Shown here in pieces: positions 45,850-57,339 of a stretch of 64,000 bases of DNA (positions are counted from its first letter, which is position 1; each line of letters begins with the position of its first letter). The notes under the pieces were generated by a model. The model searched no databases. It was not told the origin of the DNA and saw nothing but the letters and a program-made list of their open reading frames with translations. Source of the DNA: Mytilus trossulus. Its lineage: Eukaryota > Mollusca > Bivalvia > Mytilida > Mytilidae. Where the stretch lies: positions 63,424,457 to 63,488,456 of the forward strand of contig NC_086374.1 in NCBI RefSeq assembly GCF_036588685.1. The letters are read 5' to 3'. The position numbers and the translations under genes are program-made.

Positions 45850-46240
45850 TTTTTAATCGGCTTAATATTGATCCTGCTGATGAATTGTTTCTTTAACAAT
45901 TTCAAAATGTGTTGGAAAGATTGGAAATTACTGTTTGTACTTTGTGTTTATTGATTTTCTAAGCCATGTCTGGTGCCATCTATCGTTTCCTTTTATGATT
46001 AGATAATGGGTTTTTACTAGTATATTAAAGCATAGTTATTAATTTCTCATCACTCATCAGTTTCATAATCAGAGACCTTAAATTAACAACTGAGTAATAC
46101 TGATATATGGTGTTAAGTGATGTTTCGTTAAGGATATCACGTACTGTTACCCTACAAATATAGTTTTGGGTAAATATCATAAGAATTATTTATAACTTTT
46201 TAATAATTGTGTTCCATACACCGTGCAAATTTTTATATTA
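45850..46240. repeat. Diverged segmental duplication, copy 1
   Basis: It shares ordered blocks with 53530-53930: TTAATCGG, TTTCATAATCAKAGACCTTA, then TGAGTA and further weaker matches. No coding frame was recognised in either copy. Confidence 0.5.
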
Positions 46241-46578
46241 GTATCTATGTCATTTCCGTGCTTGAACTAATGGAATAACATTTAATCGAATTAAAAATGA
46301 TATTTGACCTATTTAAAGGTGAATTATTTCTCTCAGATACCATAAGAATAACGACAAAGGTTGACTGACATTAACACTTTATGTCAAATGGGTCATTATT
46401 TGACCACCTATACATTTCTAGTCATATGATTGGTTCAAGCAATCGTGTTATTACCGTATTTATTTCATATCAGGTTAGTAGGCGGGGCTTATTTGAATAA
46501 AAAACGTTTCAAATAAATTCATAAAACACATTTAAAGCTAACACGTTGTTATTGTTGGCATTTGTTTTTGTATATATA

Positions 46579-46760
46579 TGTTACAGGCATTTTCTGAATT
46601 TAGGCATTTTGTAAAATGACTGAATTTTTAGGCATTTTCTAAAATGGCATTTTCTAAAATGCCTAAAGTTGACAGGCATTTTGTAAAATGCCTAAAAAAC
46701 CCTAGTCATTTTGTAAAATGCCTGAAATTTTTAATGAAAATTACACAAAATGCCTGGTCT
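46579..46760. repeat. Left terminal inverted repeat of the Ginger-like element
   Basis: It begins TGTTACAGGCATTTTCTGAA and continues with several palindromic blocks of the form AGGCATTTTGTAAAATGCCT, including spaced half-sites. It pairs with 49370-49538, most closely over the outer 60 bp. Confidence 0.8.
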
Positions 46761-46985
46761 ATTTCAGGCAAATTGTGTAAATATGCAATACATGAATTAG
46801 ATGATAGAAATATATTGTAAAATTACAAAAAAATATTGATTTAAATATATTTAAGATTATTCTTTATAAATCTAGCCTGCAGGTTAAGTTTTTATGTTTT
46901 ACTAGTTTTAGTGTCTATAATTAGAAACTCCAACAACTTTGAGTAAGTACTCACTCTGTATTTCATTAATGATCTTCTTTTCATC

Positions 46986-49242
46986 ATGGCAGAAGGTTAT
47001 GATGTTCTAACACCAGAACAAAGATTTACAAACCAATTAATTGAAAATTCTGATTCTAATCAGAAAAGTATAATATGGAACAGAGAATAATATGAAACTA
47101 TTTTGAACAAAATTAAGATTGGATTAAAAGGACATTCATCGGATTATTATCATATGCAAAGGTAGGTGCATTTCTACTGTTGAGCTGTAATTTATTTTAA
47201 AGTGTTCATAACAAGCGTTAATAAGAAAAGCTATAGGCTCCTATGCTCATCTTGCAAAATATTGAAAATAAAAATATGATGCACTCATTTTAACAAATGG
47301 TCAAGTGAAAAAGTACATGATCACATATAAAAATTAAGTTGACAACTTGTAATAACGTTAATTATAAATAAGAAGATGTGGTATGATTGCCAATGAGACA
47401 ACTCTCATTAAGTTACCTCACAGACCTCTTGAATATGAATGAAATATTTGCCACTGGAAATTTAGCATGCACCAATTCATTGACAAAACATTGAGACTTT
47501 TTGTTTTTTTTTCTTTTTTTCTGCTACTAAATTGTTTTTTTAATCTAATTGTATAAGGCAACCGTTGAAAAATTACAAATTAACAAATTTATATACTTTG
47601 AAATTGCAGATTTGATGTGTTACACTGTGGTGATGTCGAACAATTGATTAAAAAGCGACAGTCATTGACAGATCCTATCCTAAATTATGCATATGCAGAG
47701 GAAATATACAGCATTATAATGAGAGCACATTTGAACACTGGACATGGTGGAAGAGATAAAATGTTAAAAGATGTCAACAAGAAGTACGCGAATGTGACAA
47801 GGCATGCTCTGAATTTGTTTAAAGAAATGTGCGAAGAATGTCAACTCAAAAAAAGGAAAATTGCCAGTAAAATTCTAGTTGTTAAGCCATTGATAAGTAA
47901 GGACTTTAACAGTAGAGCTCAGGTTGATCTAGTAGACATTCAGTCTATGAGAGATGGTGATTTCAGATTTATCATGCATTATCAAGATCATCTGACCAAG
48001 TTTGCTATATTGCGAGCACTTACATCAAAGCACGCATCAGAAGTCGCCTATCAGCTACTAGATATATTTTTACTTTTTGGTGTCCCACATATCCTGCAGT
48101 CGGATAACGGACGTGAATTTACGGCCAATATTATAAAAGAGCTGAAAGACATGTGGGCAGATTGTACAATAGTTCATGGAAAACCTCGACATCCTCAGTC
48201 ACAAGGAAGTGTTGAAAGAGGAAATGCAGATATCAAAGACATGCTGGTTATCTGGATGAGAGAGAACAACAGCAAAAAGTGGAATATAGGGTTGAAATTT
48301 GTTCAGTTTGAAAAAAACAACAGTCATCATTCTGGTAAAAACAGATCACCATACAAGGCAATGTTTGGCTGTGATGCTAAGATAGGTCTATCATCATCAT
48401 CACTACCTCAAGAGATTCTTGGTTCTTTGCAGACCGAGGAAGATCTGATTCAGCATTTTCAAAGCTCTGATAAGCCAGATGAAATAAGCAATGAAAGGCC
48501 AAATGAGTTAAGCTCTGATAATCTAAACCAACATGACGAGGAAAGTCAGCTAAATGCACCATCAAATCAATCTAAAACTCAGGAAACAGAATTAGATGTT
48601 CATGTGTGTGCCGTGTGTGAAAATCTATGTTTTTCGAATATTCAGTGTTCTACTTGTGCACAGTACATACATGAGCTGTGTTCAAAGGGAAGCATATCTG
48701 ATACTATCACTTGTCACCTGTGTCTAAACGAAGAGGTCATCAGAAATGAGAGAAGGCATGCATCAGAATCAATGACAAAACAAGCTGTCAGGATGAGAAA
48801 TCTATCAGAAAGAGTTTTAACAGAGGTGGATATTGGAGCAAATGTGTTGGTTGCAATTCCCCATGTTGATCGAGGGAAAGGAGACCCACGTAACCTTATG
48901 GCTGTTGTTACTGGAAAGGAAGAGCATGGTTATAAACTTGGAATTAAAGATGGAATATTACGTGGACTTTACACCAGGAATCAGTTTGAACTATCTGACA
49001 GTAATTTTATATCTATTCATTGTGTAAATTATGATAATGAAATATCCTTTAGAAAAGCTGTCAGTAAAGTTTCTTTGTGTGATGGTCAGGGTTACACAAA
49101 ATGTGGCTGTAGTGCTAGTGGTAAGACTAGATGTAACACTAAACGTTGCCTTTGCAAAAAGTCAGGACAAATGTGTAACAGTCGCTGTCATCCAAACATT
49201 ACATGCAGCAACAAATACTTGTCATCTTCAGTGTTTATGTAA
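46986..49242 (+). pseudogene. Integrase / PHD / CXC transposase with one premature stop
   Basis: Exon 1 is 46986-47161 and exon 2 is 47610-49242; GT-AG and phase agree. Exon 1 starts MAEGYDVLTPEQRFTNQL but has an in-frame TAA at 47088-47090 (codon 35). Exon 2 is fully open. It holds an H2C2 zinc motif (HX4H, CX2C, codons near 47728-47840), then an integrase core with VDLVDI (D), QSDNGREF (D) and SQGSVERGN (E). A PHD finger follows (C-X2-C, X9, C-X2-C, X4, H-X2-C, X10, C-X2-C; about 48607-48725). The end is a cysteine-rich CXC-like tail (CGCSASGKTRCNTKRCLCKK). The protein would cut and join the element's ends in the nucleus. Apart from the stop it looks intact, so it is a recent casualty, a polymorphism or a sequencing error. 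Confidence 0.85.
47366..47408 (-). repeat. Family A tail inside the transposase intron
   Basis: AAGATGTGGTATGATTGCCA followed by ATGAGACAACTCTCAT is the complement of the family A tail. It lies within the 448-bp intron of the transposon gene, so the intron has itself received a repeat. Confidence 0.65.
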
Positions 49243-49369
49243 AAGATTGATTTAATTACAATTATAAAACTTTTACTGTTTAAATTTCATGCAATATTTA
49301 ATTATAGAATAAAATTATTTATTTGATATTTTTAGTCGTAAAATTTTGAATACATTCCATTCAGTTTTA

Positions 49370-49538
49370 GTCTTTTAGGCATTTTGTAAAATGCCTTACC
49401 ATATTTTCAGGCATTTTGTAAAATGCCTGAAAAAAATAGTCAATTTGTAAAATGCCTAAATCATCCAGGCATTTTAGAAAATGCCTAAAAATTTCAGTCA
49501 TTTTACAAAATGTCTAAATTTAGAAAATGCCTGTAACA
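49370..49538. repeat. Right terminal inverted repeat of the Ginger-like element
   Basis: It contains AGGCATTTTGTAAAATGCCT, TCAGGCATTTTGTAAAATGC and CCAGGCATTTTAGAAAATGC, and ends AGAAAATGCCTGTAACA. The outermost part matches the left end in inverted orientation with few changes. Confidence 0.8.
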
Positions 49539-49830
49539 TATACAAATAGAAATAGGTCCTTAATACTAAGTATTGAAAACTTAATCACTATGATAAGCAA
49601 CTAGCCTAAATACCACATGTTAAGCTAGTCAGTTAGAAAAATTCATTACACAGTATGCTGGTGACCTCATACACTCTCACCCATATGAAATTTACTGACC
49701 CCATCTGTATTGTACTTGGTCATTAGCATACTTTGTAACTAATAATAACCATAAAACACCCCAAATTTAGGATCTCAAATTATTTAAACATATTTATCTA
49801 TAGTGGATTGGGAAACAAGTTTTACAACTT

Positions 49831-50092
49831 ATATTAATCCCTTTCCACTTTGCGGGTGCGAGTGCTGCCTTGTAGCGGCATTAGCCTACTCTTTTTCGAA
49901 ATCTACAAGGGTGTCTTTAACGTGCAAGAGATGTGGCTCTCTCTTAACACGGGCCAGCCATTTATCGTCCCCGTCCGACGGACTATCATCGTTTCCTCAA
50001 AACCATACTCGCAAATGGTGTCAAGGGAGAGCCGAAAATTGATTTCCTGAAATTTTCATCCCAAACGGGAATCGAACCAGGAACCTTTGTGA
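49831..50092 (-). mobile_element. tRNA-derived SINE-like element
   Basis: On the minus strand a box B-like GGTTCGATTCCCGTTTGG is followed by a well-preserved, GC-richer core. Its landmarks are GACGGGGACGATAAATGGCT, GGCCCGTGTTAAGAGAGAGC, TCTTGCACGTTAAAGACACC and AATGCCGCTACAAGGCAGCA. I recognise the core from molluscan SINE-like repeats; it might be a member of a conserved-core SINE superfamily. Box A is not clear, and no poly-A tail was seen. Confidence 0.6.
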
Positions 50093-50919
50093 TATTGTAC
50101 ATGTTTCAATTTTAAACAGCTGACTGAACTTAATCAGTTGTGTTGAATTGAAGAACAGAATACCACAGAAAAAGGCGTTAACACTATGTAGTTAAAAGTC
50201 AATTCAGATTGTGTTTGAATGTCTAAAATATAATATATTCAGTATTGTATATCATACTGACTTCTATTATTTTCTTTAAAAAATATATTGTCCGGAAAAT
50301 ATTAAAACACACAGAAGTACTAGTGATGGACAATTTCGTATGTGAATGAAGTTAAAGTGAACTTGAATGATACCTACACAATTTTCAAACCACTTAATGA
50401 CCTTAGGACATATATGTATTCCTTTGATTAATAGGGTTTGATTTTGGCAGTGGACTTACCATTTTGTATATAGCTTGGAGTTTGGGATTTCATTAATTTT
50501 TTTTTTGAATTCTTAAATGTGCTATAACGTTTAAATCGATAGTGGTTTATTTATGTAACCAAGTAAGCCATTGTTCGTGTTGTTAAGTAAACTGTTCCGT
50601 TTTCAGAATATAATGTTTCCTATTTTGGTTTATGATTTAATGCAACGTTAGGTTTTTCTTTTGTCTTTCTTATAAAAAAACGATACAAATGGTATATTAA
50701 TCGACAGTATGAATTGACCACTTTAAAGTCATTGTACTTTTCATCTTATTTTAGTGTACACATGATCAACATTTGATATTTCAAACAGTGTAGTGTTTCT
50801 TATAACCTTTGATTAATTTTTGTATAATGCTTCGTTTATTTGACTGTAAAAATTTCAGAAAAATCATAAGATACGACCGAATTTCGAACGTTTTCTCAAA
50901 CCATTTTTTTTACATAACT

Positions 50920-51075
50920 TCATATGGAAATGCCTGTACCAAATCCAAAATATCACTTTTGTTTTCAATTCGTTTGAAGTGTATGAGCTTTTGATTTTGC
51001 TATTTGATAAGGGAATTTCCGTCTCTAATTTCCATGCAGTTTTAATTTTTTTTTGTTATTTTACTTTTTTGAAAT
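50920..51075 (+). repeat. Mussel repeat family E
   Basis: It contains TGCCTGTACCAAATCCAAAA, TTCGTTTGAAGTGTATGAGC and TTTTGATTTTGCTATTTGAT, in the order of the other family E copies. Confidence 0.5.
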
Positions 51076-51719
51076 ATTGTTTTAAATAATTCATTCCTAT
51101 TTTTTTCTTGGTGTATTTAAAGTAAGATGAACTTACTACAGTTTAAAACATGCTATCACCATAAAAAAAGAAGGAGAGAATTAACAATCAATGTTCAGTA
51201 CTTTTCGACCAATACGTTTTGATATTTGAAAAATTAAGCAAAGGTTGCAATAAATCTATCGACCATGATTTACTATTTACGAAGTGCTCAATATACACTG
51301 AGATGACTTTATGATTAACAGATTGGTCACCTACCAAGTATATCTATCGTTATTATACAGCTTGTAGATCTCAATGTTTTCCTATAATTGGAAACGAAAA
51401 CACATGCATTGTTTAAAAGTAATGAATTCCATATTTTTTTGCATTATGAAACGAAAGTTTGTCTGCACTGTTTCAAGATAATGTACTCTATATTAAAAAA
51501 AAAACTCTTTATTCAAGAAAATATGGTTATTGAGCTTTCTAACATTTAGATGATGAAGGCATTTTATTGATAATTGACAAAAAAAAAAAAGTTGAAAATC
51601 TGCTAAATTTGAAAGTCTAATGCAAATGTCAGCCTTAATAGTTTCGTACTCCTTACACAAACAAATGCGACAACATAGTGTTAAGAAGAACGACTTGAAT
51701 CGACATTAATTATGAATAA

Positions 51720-52056
51720 GGAAATGGTTGGGTACCCACTAACATGTTTAACCCCTCAACATTTTGCAAGGAAGTGCCTATCCCTAGTCAGGAGCATGTA
51801 ATTCAGTGGTTTGCGTTTGTTGCTGTGTTACATGTTTGTTGCTGTGTTACATTATTTTGTTCATAAATTAGGCTGTATTTTTTCTCGTTTGAATTGTTTA
51901 ACATTGTCATTTTAGGGTTTTTTATAGCTAACTATGCGGTATGAGCTTTGCTAGTTTTTAAAGGCAGTACGGGGACCTCTAGTTGTTAATGTGTGTGACA
52001 TTTGGTCTATTATGAAGAGTTGTCTCATTGGCAATCATACCACATCTTCCTTTTTA
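51720..52056 (+). repeat. Near-full copy of mussel repeat family A
   Basis: Landmarks are GGTTGGGTACCCACTAACAT, CAGGAGCATGTAATTCAGTG, GGGTTTTTTATAGCTAACTA and the intact tail CATTGGCAATCATACCACAT. A 20-bp stretch, GTTGCTGTGTTACAT, is doubled in its middle. Confidence 0.8.
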
Positions 52057-53144
52057 TATTGAATTAGTTTTAAGGTTAGCATCAACAATTGTATCTAAGT
52101 TAACGAGTTTTTCCCGTTTTCAATTTGTCAGTAAAAATATTCATAACGTATTACGCTTTCTAATCATAATCTCTTCAAAGAAAGAAGGACTGGTCATCAT
52201 TTCAATTAATTTAATAATGAACATGAATTGCTCTTAACTAACAGGTGAATGATAACGCCATATATCATACATGCTCGTTAATGTAGGTTTGTAATGCTTT
52301 ATTTAGATAAACTTGCTTATTTACATAGCTTGCGTATTGACTTCAATTTTAAAACTGCTATTTCAATAGGATAATATATAATATAACAGTCATATATATA
52401 TATGTTCTTTAAAGAAATTACAAATGATTCACACGACATGTTTAAAAAAATATCCGTCAAAGGAAATATTCGATATTCTAAGACATGATTATCTGTTAAG
52501 TCGCTATAATATTTATCATGTGTGACATAAAATACCCGGAAATTGACATATGAGGATTATATTACCATTGAATTGATGTTCCTGACATTAAAACAAACTT
52601 CTGGATTGGTACAGCATAATGTTTACCGAAGACACAAATCATCAGAGTCCGGCTGAAATTTATGGGACTTTATTTGCTTTAGCTTCCATTTTTTTGATGA
52701 TTTATAAGTTTTCAGTAACATGAAATGTACCAAACATTTCTATAACTGTAGACCTTTTAATCATTTTTCTTCAAAATTTAGAGATTGTATAAAGATGTAA
52801 ATATTTCAAATGGATGTGAGCGAAACCGGTGTTATTCATTTTCAAAATTGAGAAGAAAGTACCGATTTCCAAATTATGTAAAACAGATGGCATAAATCAC
52901 AATCGAGGTCGGTGTCTCCATATTTTAATTGGCTAAATTAAAAGCTATTTAGTCTTAACGGAAAATAAAATCTAGATAAGATATCACTTGTAAATCTGAA
53001 CCAAAAGATAATTACTTTGATTGACTGGTTATATTTTGTTTCTGTTAATACGGAGTGACACTTAGAAGGGTGAATCATGGCCATGTAGAAATGCATATAT
53101 GTATTCATCAGGGAAACTAAAGGTCTGGGAATTGGTTTAATTTT

Positions 53145-53310
53145 ATGATTTAATGAGGTTTTCATAAAGATTGAAATATGAACTCCTCCATTTCGAACAA
53201 GTTGTCATCCTGTGACTTCCGCATGATTTAACGAGGTTACATGTTTTCATAAAGATTGAAATATGAACTCCTCCATTTCGAACAAGTTGTCATCCTGTTA
53301 CTTCCGCACC
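53145..53310. repeat. Tandem duplication, period 85 bp
   Basis: ATGATTTAAYGAGGTT, TTTTCATAAAGATTGAAATA, CCTCCATTTCGAACAAGTTG and TCATCCTGTKACTTCCGCA occur twice. The second copy has a 7-base insertion (ACATG-type) after GAGGTT and one substitution near its end. Confidence 0.85.
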
Positions 53311-53529
53311 AGCCGGAGGCGATAGCCATGGAAATGGAAAAAAGTTTAATTAGGAATGTAGATTTAAGATTCTTTTCACGTTTTATTGAAAAAACATTAC
53401 AAATATATTTTGTTTGTATTCTTTTAATGTAATACCTAAATTGATAAAATAAATAACCAAATTGACATTAATTGATAAGAATTAAGCAATTCTGCTCCAC
53501 AAAAGCAAACAATATTTGCAGATTTCCAT

Positions 53530-53930
53530 GTGTTAATCGGTTTACTATTTATTTGAAACATAGATATTTCTTTGACACTTTCAGTATGTGATCCAAAGGG
53601 TTACCAATTTCTGTTCGTAGTGTGATTTCATTGACTTTTCAATCATTACTGGCTCCGTCCAGCTTCATCTCTTCTGATTATACATTGTGTATAATGTTTC
53701 TGTACTAATGTAACATAATTATTACTTTCTCCCCACTCATGGGTTTCATAATCATAGACCTTAAAATCCATTTGAATAAAATGAGTATAATTCTATATCG
53801 GGTGAAGAAATTATCAGCACAAGATACCACGCTCTGAATATCTACAAAAGATTGTTTGAAGTTATAATAAACGTCATCAGTTTTATTTTATAGATTGATA
53901 TCACTTTACTATTTAAAATGATGATATATC
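53530..53930. repeat. Diverged segmental duplication, copy 2
   Basis: It is the counterpart of 45850-46240; the best match is the TTTCATAATCATAGACCTTA block near 53745. It is about 7.7 kb away in the same orientation, with the Ginger-like element between. Confidence 0.5.
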
Positions 53931-54716
53931 ATTAATTTAACAATTAAACGTTTTAAAAAAGGAATTTACAAAGAACGTCACTGACCAATCATAAGAATGA
54001 AAACAAAGAATACATGGCTTTAATAATTTGTTGCCAATAAAAGCCAGCATATACGAACATCAATGATATTTTAATATATCTAAATTAAATACATTTTCAT
54101 TCTTCATTATTGACGTATTGCGTTAATTTCGGCATTATCCGATATCTCTTTCAGTCACTTTAGATGTTCGTTTTATGTTCAAAATATAAATGATTCAGTA
54201 ATGAATATCTTTATCTTTAAAACAATAAATCAGAGAAACTTGTGCCAAATATGATTAAAGTCATGTATCTAAGAGGGTATACACGCTTTGTGTAAACTAG
54301 ATAGAGACATTATATACGGTAATTATTTTGAGGTACATATACTAAGTATACGAGCCTATTTAGTACAAAACGAAAATTTATAGTTTAAGATTAAAAAGAC
54401 AGTACAGTAATGCTCCATCGTCTTTTTTTTTGCATTCTTGTCTCTGATTATTTGCTTGAGTGCGTTAGCTATAGAGTGTCTATACGACATTTGTTTTTTG
54501 TTGTTGAGATAATTGTTTGTTGACAGAATTTTGACTCGTAATACCATTTTTTTTTTTTTTACCTTTTTTGTCTGTTTGTTTTGCTCTACATTATTGTAGA
54601 TATAATGGAAAAATATGCTACGGTCATACAAGTGAGAGGTTTTATAAGCTATATTTAGCAAGGTTTCATCCACCATGTGCGACATAAAGAAATACTTGTT
54701 CCAAGATAGGAATATG

Positions 54717-55085
54717 ACATTCGATGTGTTCGAGCTTTTGATTATGCCATTTAAACAGGACCTTTCAATTTTGAATTTTCCTTGGAATTGTTTTTTAAAT
54801 TTCACTTCTCAATCGGTAGATGAATATATTTTTTTAAAAGACAATAGAACAATGATTTTTGAAAAAAAACACTTTAAAAAAGCTATTATCTATATATCAA
54901 AAAGTAAAAAAAAATAAATACCGAACTCTAAGAACAATTTCAAACAGAAAGTGAATTATCAAATGGCAAAATCAAAAGCTCAAACCAATGGATAACAACT
55001 GTCATATTCCTGACTTTGAACATACGTTTTCTTTTTTTAAGAGAGTGGTGGATTAAACCTGTTTTATAGCTAGCTAAACATCTCG
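54717..55085. repeat. Two facing copies of repeat family E
   Basis: At 54717-54850 the plus orientation shows GATGTGTTCGAGCTTTTGAT and TTTTCCTTGGAATTG. At 54950-55085 the minus orientation shows AAATGGCAAAATCAAAAGCT and AACTGTCATATTCCTGACTT. The pair is arranged head to head and could fold back. Long open frames of 149 and 80 codons across this area are AT-rich shadows. Confidence 0.55.
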
Positions 55086-55214
55086 CTTGTATAACAGTCG
55101 CATAAAATTGTATTATATTGACAACGATGTGTGAACAAAACAAGCAGACACAAAAATAATAAATAGGGGTACATCAGTCGACAGTTATCAAAAGGAACCA
55201 GGATTATAATTGAA

Positions 55215-55260
55215 TACGTCAGACGCGCGTTTCGTCTTCATAAGACTCATCAGTGACTCT
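55215..55260 (-). ncRNA. Hammerhead ribozyme, intact core (subfamily B)
   Basis: On the minus strand it reads GAGTCA, CTGATGA, stem II GTC...GAC around TTATGAA, GAAA, CGCGCGTC, then TGACGT. The core is complete. Stem I has four good pairs. The sequence after the ribozyme (AATTATAATCCTGGTTCC) marks subfamily B. Confidence 0.75.
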
Positions 55261-55479
55261 CAGATCAAAAAAATTAAAAAAGCCAAACAAGAATAAAGTT
55301 GAAATGTATCATTGTGTTATAATCTCAATCAGTACTAACACAATCAAAGTAACAAAGAAACACAAAAATTAAAAAAAATAACATTGTCATAAACGCGCAA
55401 GGTTTGGTTAGCGGCAAAACCAGGTTCAACTCATCTTTTTTTCTAAAAAATGTCCTGAACTAAGTCATTTAAATGGTAG

Positions 55480-55675
55480 TTGTTATCTTATAGTTCGTTT
55501 CTGTGTGTGTTGCATTGGCTTTTTGGTTTTTTGTTGCATTCTTTGTTGTGGTTTTCCTCTTATAGTTGATGTGTTTTCCTCAGTTTTAGTTTGTAAACTG
55601 TATTTGTGTTCTCTCAATCGATTTTTGACTTTGAACGGCGGTTTACTACTGTTGCCTTTATTTACCGTAACACAA
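55480..55675 (+). repeat. Mussel repeat family D
   Basis: Landmarks are TTCGTTTCTGTGTGTGTTGC, GTGTTTTCCTCAGTTTTAGT and GGTTTACTACTGTTGCCTTT. I remember this as very common in mussel sequence. A fragment is at 37795. Confidence 0.65.
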
Positions 55676-56454
55676 TAACACAATGACGGGATGTATAAGT
55701 AAAGAGCCACGTCATATAGATATCACCGAAAATAGACTACCAGGTAAAAGAAATATTGAGATTTGTATGTCATTCATTATTCTAATAGATTCTTGTAGGT
55801 TGATTATCGATTGTTATATAAGACTTGTGAAAATATGCAAATGTATTCAAACAAATCTAATAAACAAAGTCCCTTTAAACTTTACACATGTGTTTTATTT
55901 AAACATTTTAAATTTAACATAATTAACTGATTTCAATATCGCTGTATGGCGTTCAAATGTATGGAGAAACACCTTCTTGCACTTTCTATTTTAAAAGAGC
56001 ATTATTTAAAGCAATAAAAAACATCTACTAGCATATAAGCTATATTCTTTTACGAAGGCGACTTTTCATTCAAACGTTAGTTCATTGTTGAACACATCAC
56101 TGTCATAAGGTCATGTTTTATTAGGCAATATCTTGCTGTGAACAATACACACGAACAAAAAGAACTTTTAAATGTGTTATTTTGGAACATTTTCTTGTTC
56201 AAACATTTTCTAGTTTAATATATTCAGCCGTCGTCAGTACAGCCATATGACATAAAGAAAGTATCAATTCCATTCTAATTCTGATAACTTAAAAGCATAT
56301 GACTGTTGAATGACTACTTAAATATGAAATAGACCAAATGATTAAACTAAGAACTTAATAAAATTTAAAAAAAAAAAAAAAAACAATTATTCCGTTGGCG
56401 TTGATTAATGTCTGTCATATTTATTTTTCGTGAATAGTTTTTTTTTTTAATAAA

Positions 56455-56600
56455 TAAGGCCGTTAGTTTTCTCAATTAAATTGTTTCGTGATTTTCTATC
56501 GGGGTCCAAGTACGCGCTATGAGTTTTTTCTCATTATTGAAGGCCGTACTATCAGCTTTTAGGGCTTATATCACTTCATTTTAACTTTGGTGGATAGTTG
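56455..56600 (+). repeat. 3' part of mussel repeat family A
   Basis: It contains TTTTTCTCATTATTGAAGGC and ACTTTGGTGGATAGTTGTCT but has lost the CATACCACATCT tail. Confidence 0.55.
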
Positions 56601-56882
56601 TCTTCTTACTTTCATGACTAATTTATATTTCAAGAATATGCAAAGATATATAGAAAAAGATTTGATCATATACTTAGCATTAATATAATAGCTTTTGCAT
56701 ATGTGTAATGAACGGAAGTTTACAAGCCATAATTTCTCATCCGGGCTAATAACCCATACCAGGGGCCTCTCGTGCAAAAACACATAACAGTGTGTCTCGG
56801 GGAAGTTATTTCCGGTATCGTTTGTTCACTTTTCCTTTGAAACGTCAAAATGTAACGGGAACTTTTGTGATGTCCAGTATAA

Positions 56883-57219
56883 GATGGCGGACAAAAAGCG
56901 ATATTTAAAGGTGTATTTGACCCAGTGGTAAAACTGTTTGTACAAAACCAGCTGTTATTGGAGAAAAAAATTATAACATGGCTAAGTCCAATGCAATAGA
57001 TTTGTTTTTAAATGATGATAGTTTATTACCCTGCTAACATATGCCATTTACATTTATGAATCATCTTATAATACAACATGTAGTAATAATGATCATCAAA
57101 CTGTAAATACTTCTATGCTTCAATCTTCCATATTTTCAATTTTTCAAAATGCCTCTTTAGTAAATGGTACCATACAAAATATATATGGAGGAAGTGATGC
57201 TTTTGTTGGACAATTATAA
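56883..57219 (+). pseudogene. Possible broken small coding region
   Basis: AAGATGGCGGAC, a typical start context, opens MADKKRYLK. The reading then continues only by changing frame: VFDPVVKLFVQNQLLLEKK, next MAKSNAIDLFLNDDSLLPC, and finally a 60-codon stretch including QSSIFSIFQNASLVNGTIQN that ends with a stop at 57217-57219. Each piece looks protein-like, but no single frame holds them. It could be a decayed gene, a transposon-encoded peptide or chance in AT-rich DNA. I recognise no domain. Confidence 0.25.
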
Positions 57220-57339
57220 TGTATTTGTTGGATTCATACTCGAACTTCTTTATAAAGTTTTTGACTGTTTTAGTTCTTTTATTTGTTTATTTGCCTTACA
57301 TAAAACAATTGTTGGAAGTATATGTTAAACAGATAAATA

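Larger units (their letters stand above)
46579..49538 (+). mobile_element. Ginger-like DNA transposon (about 2.96 kb)
   Basis: The ends are TGTTACAGGCATTTTCT and its inverse (TGT...ACA). The terminal repeats extend about 170 bp and are made of iterated GGCATTTTGTAAAATGCC-type palindromes. TATA flanks both sides (46575-46578 and 49539-49542), compatible with a 4-bp target duplication but weak because it is AT-rich. The element encodes one integrase-type protein across two exons. From memory, the TGTNR...YNACA ends, short target duplication and Ty3-like integrase are those of Ginger transposons; proteins of this kind are often annotated as KRAB-A domain-containing protein 2-like. Assignment to a Ginger subgroup is not possible here. 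Confidence 0.8.

Noticed and set aside
54356-54805. 149-codon minus-strand open frame
   Set aside because: Low-complexity, lysine- and asparagine-rich reading of AT-rich repeat DNA; it overlaps a family E repeat on the other strand.
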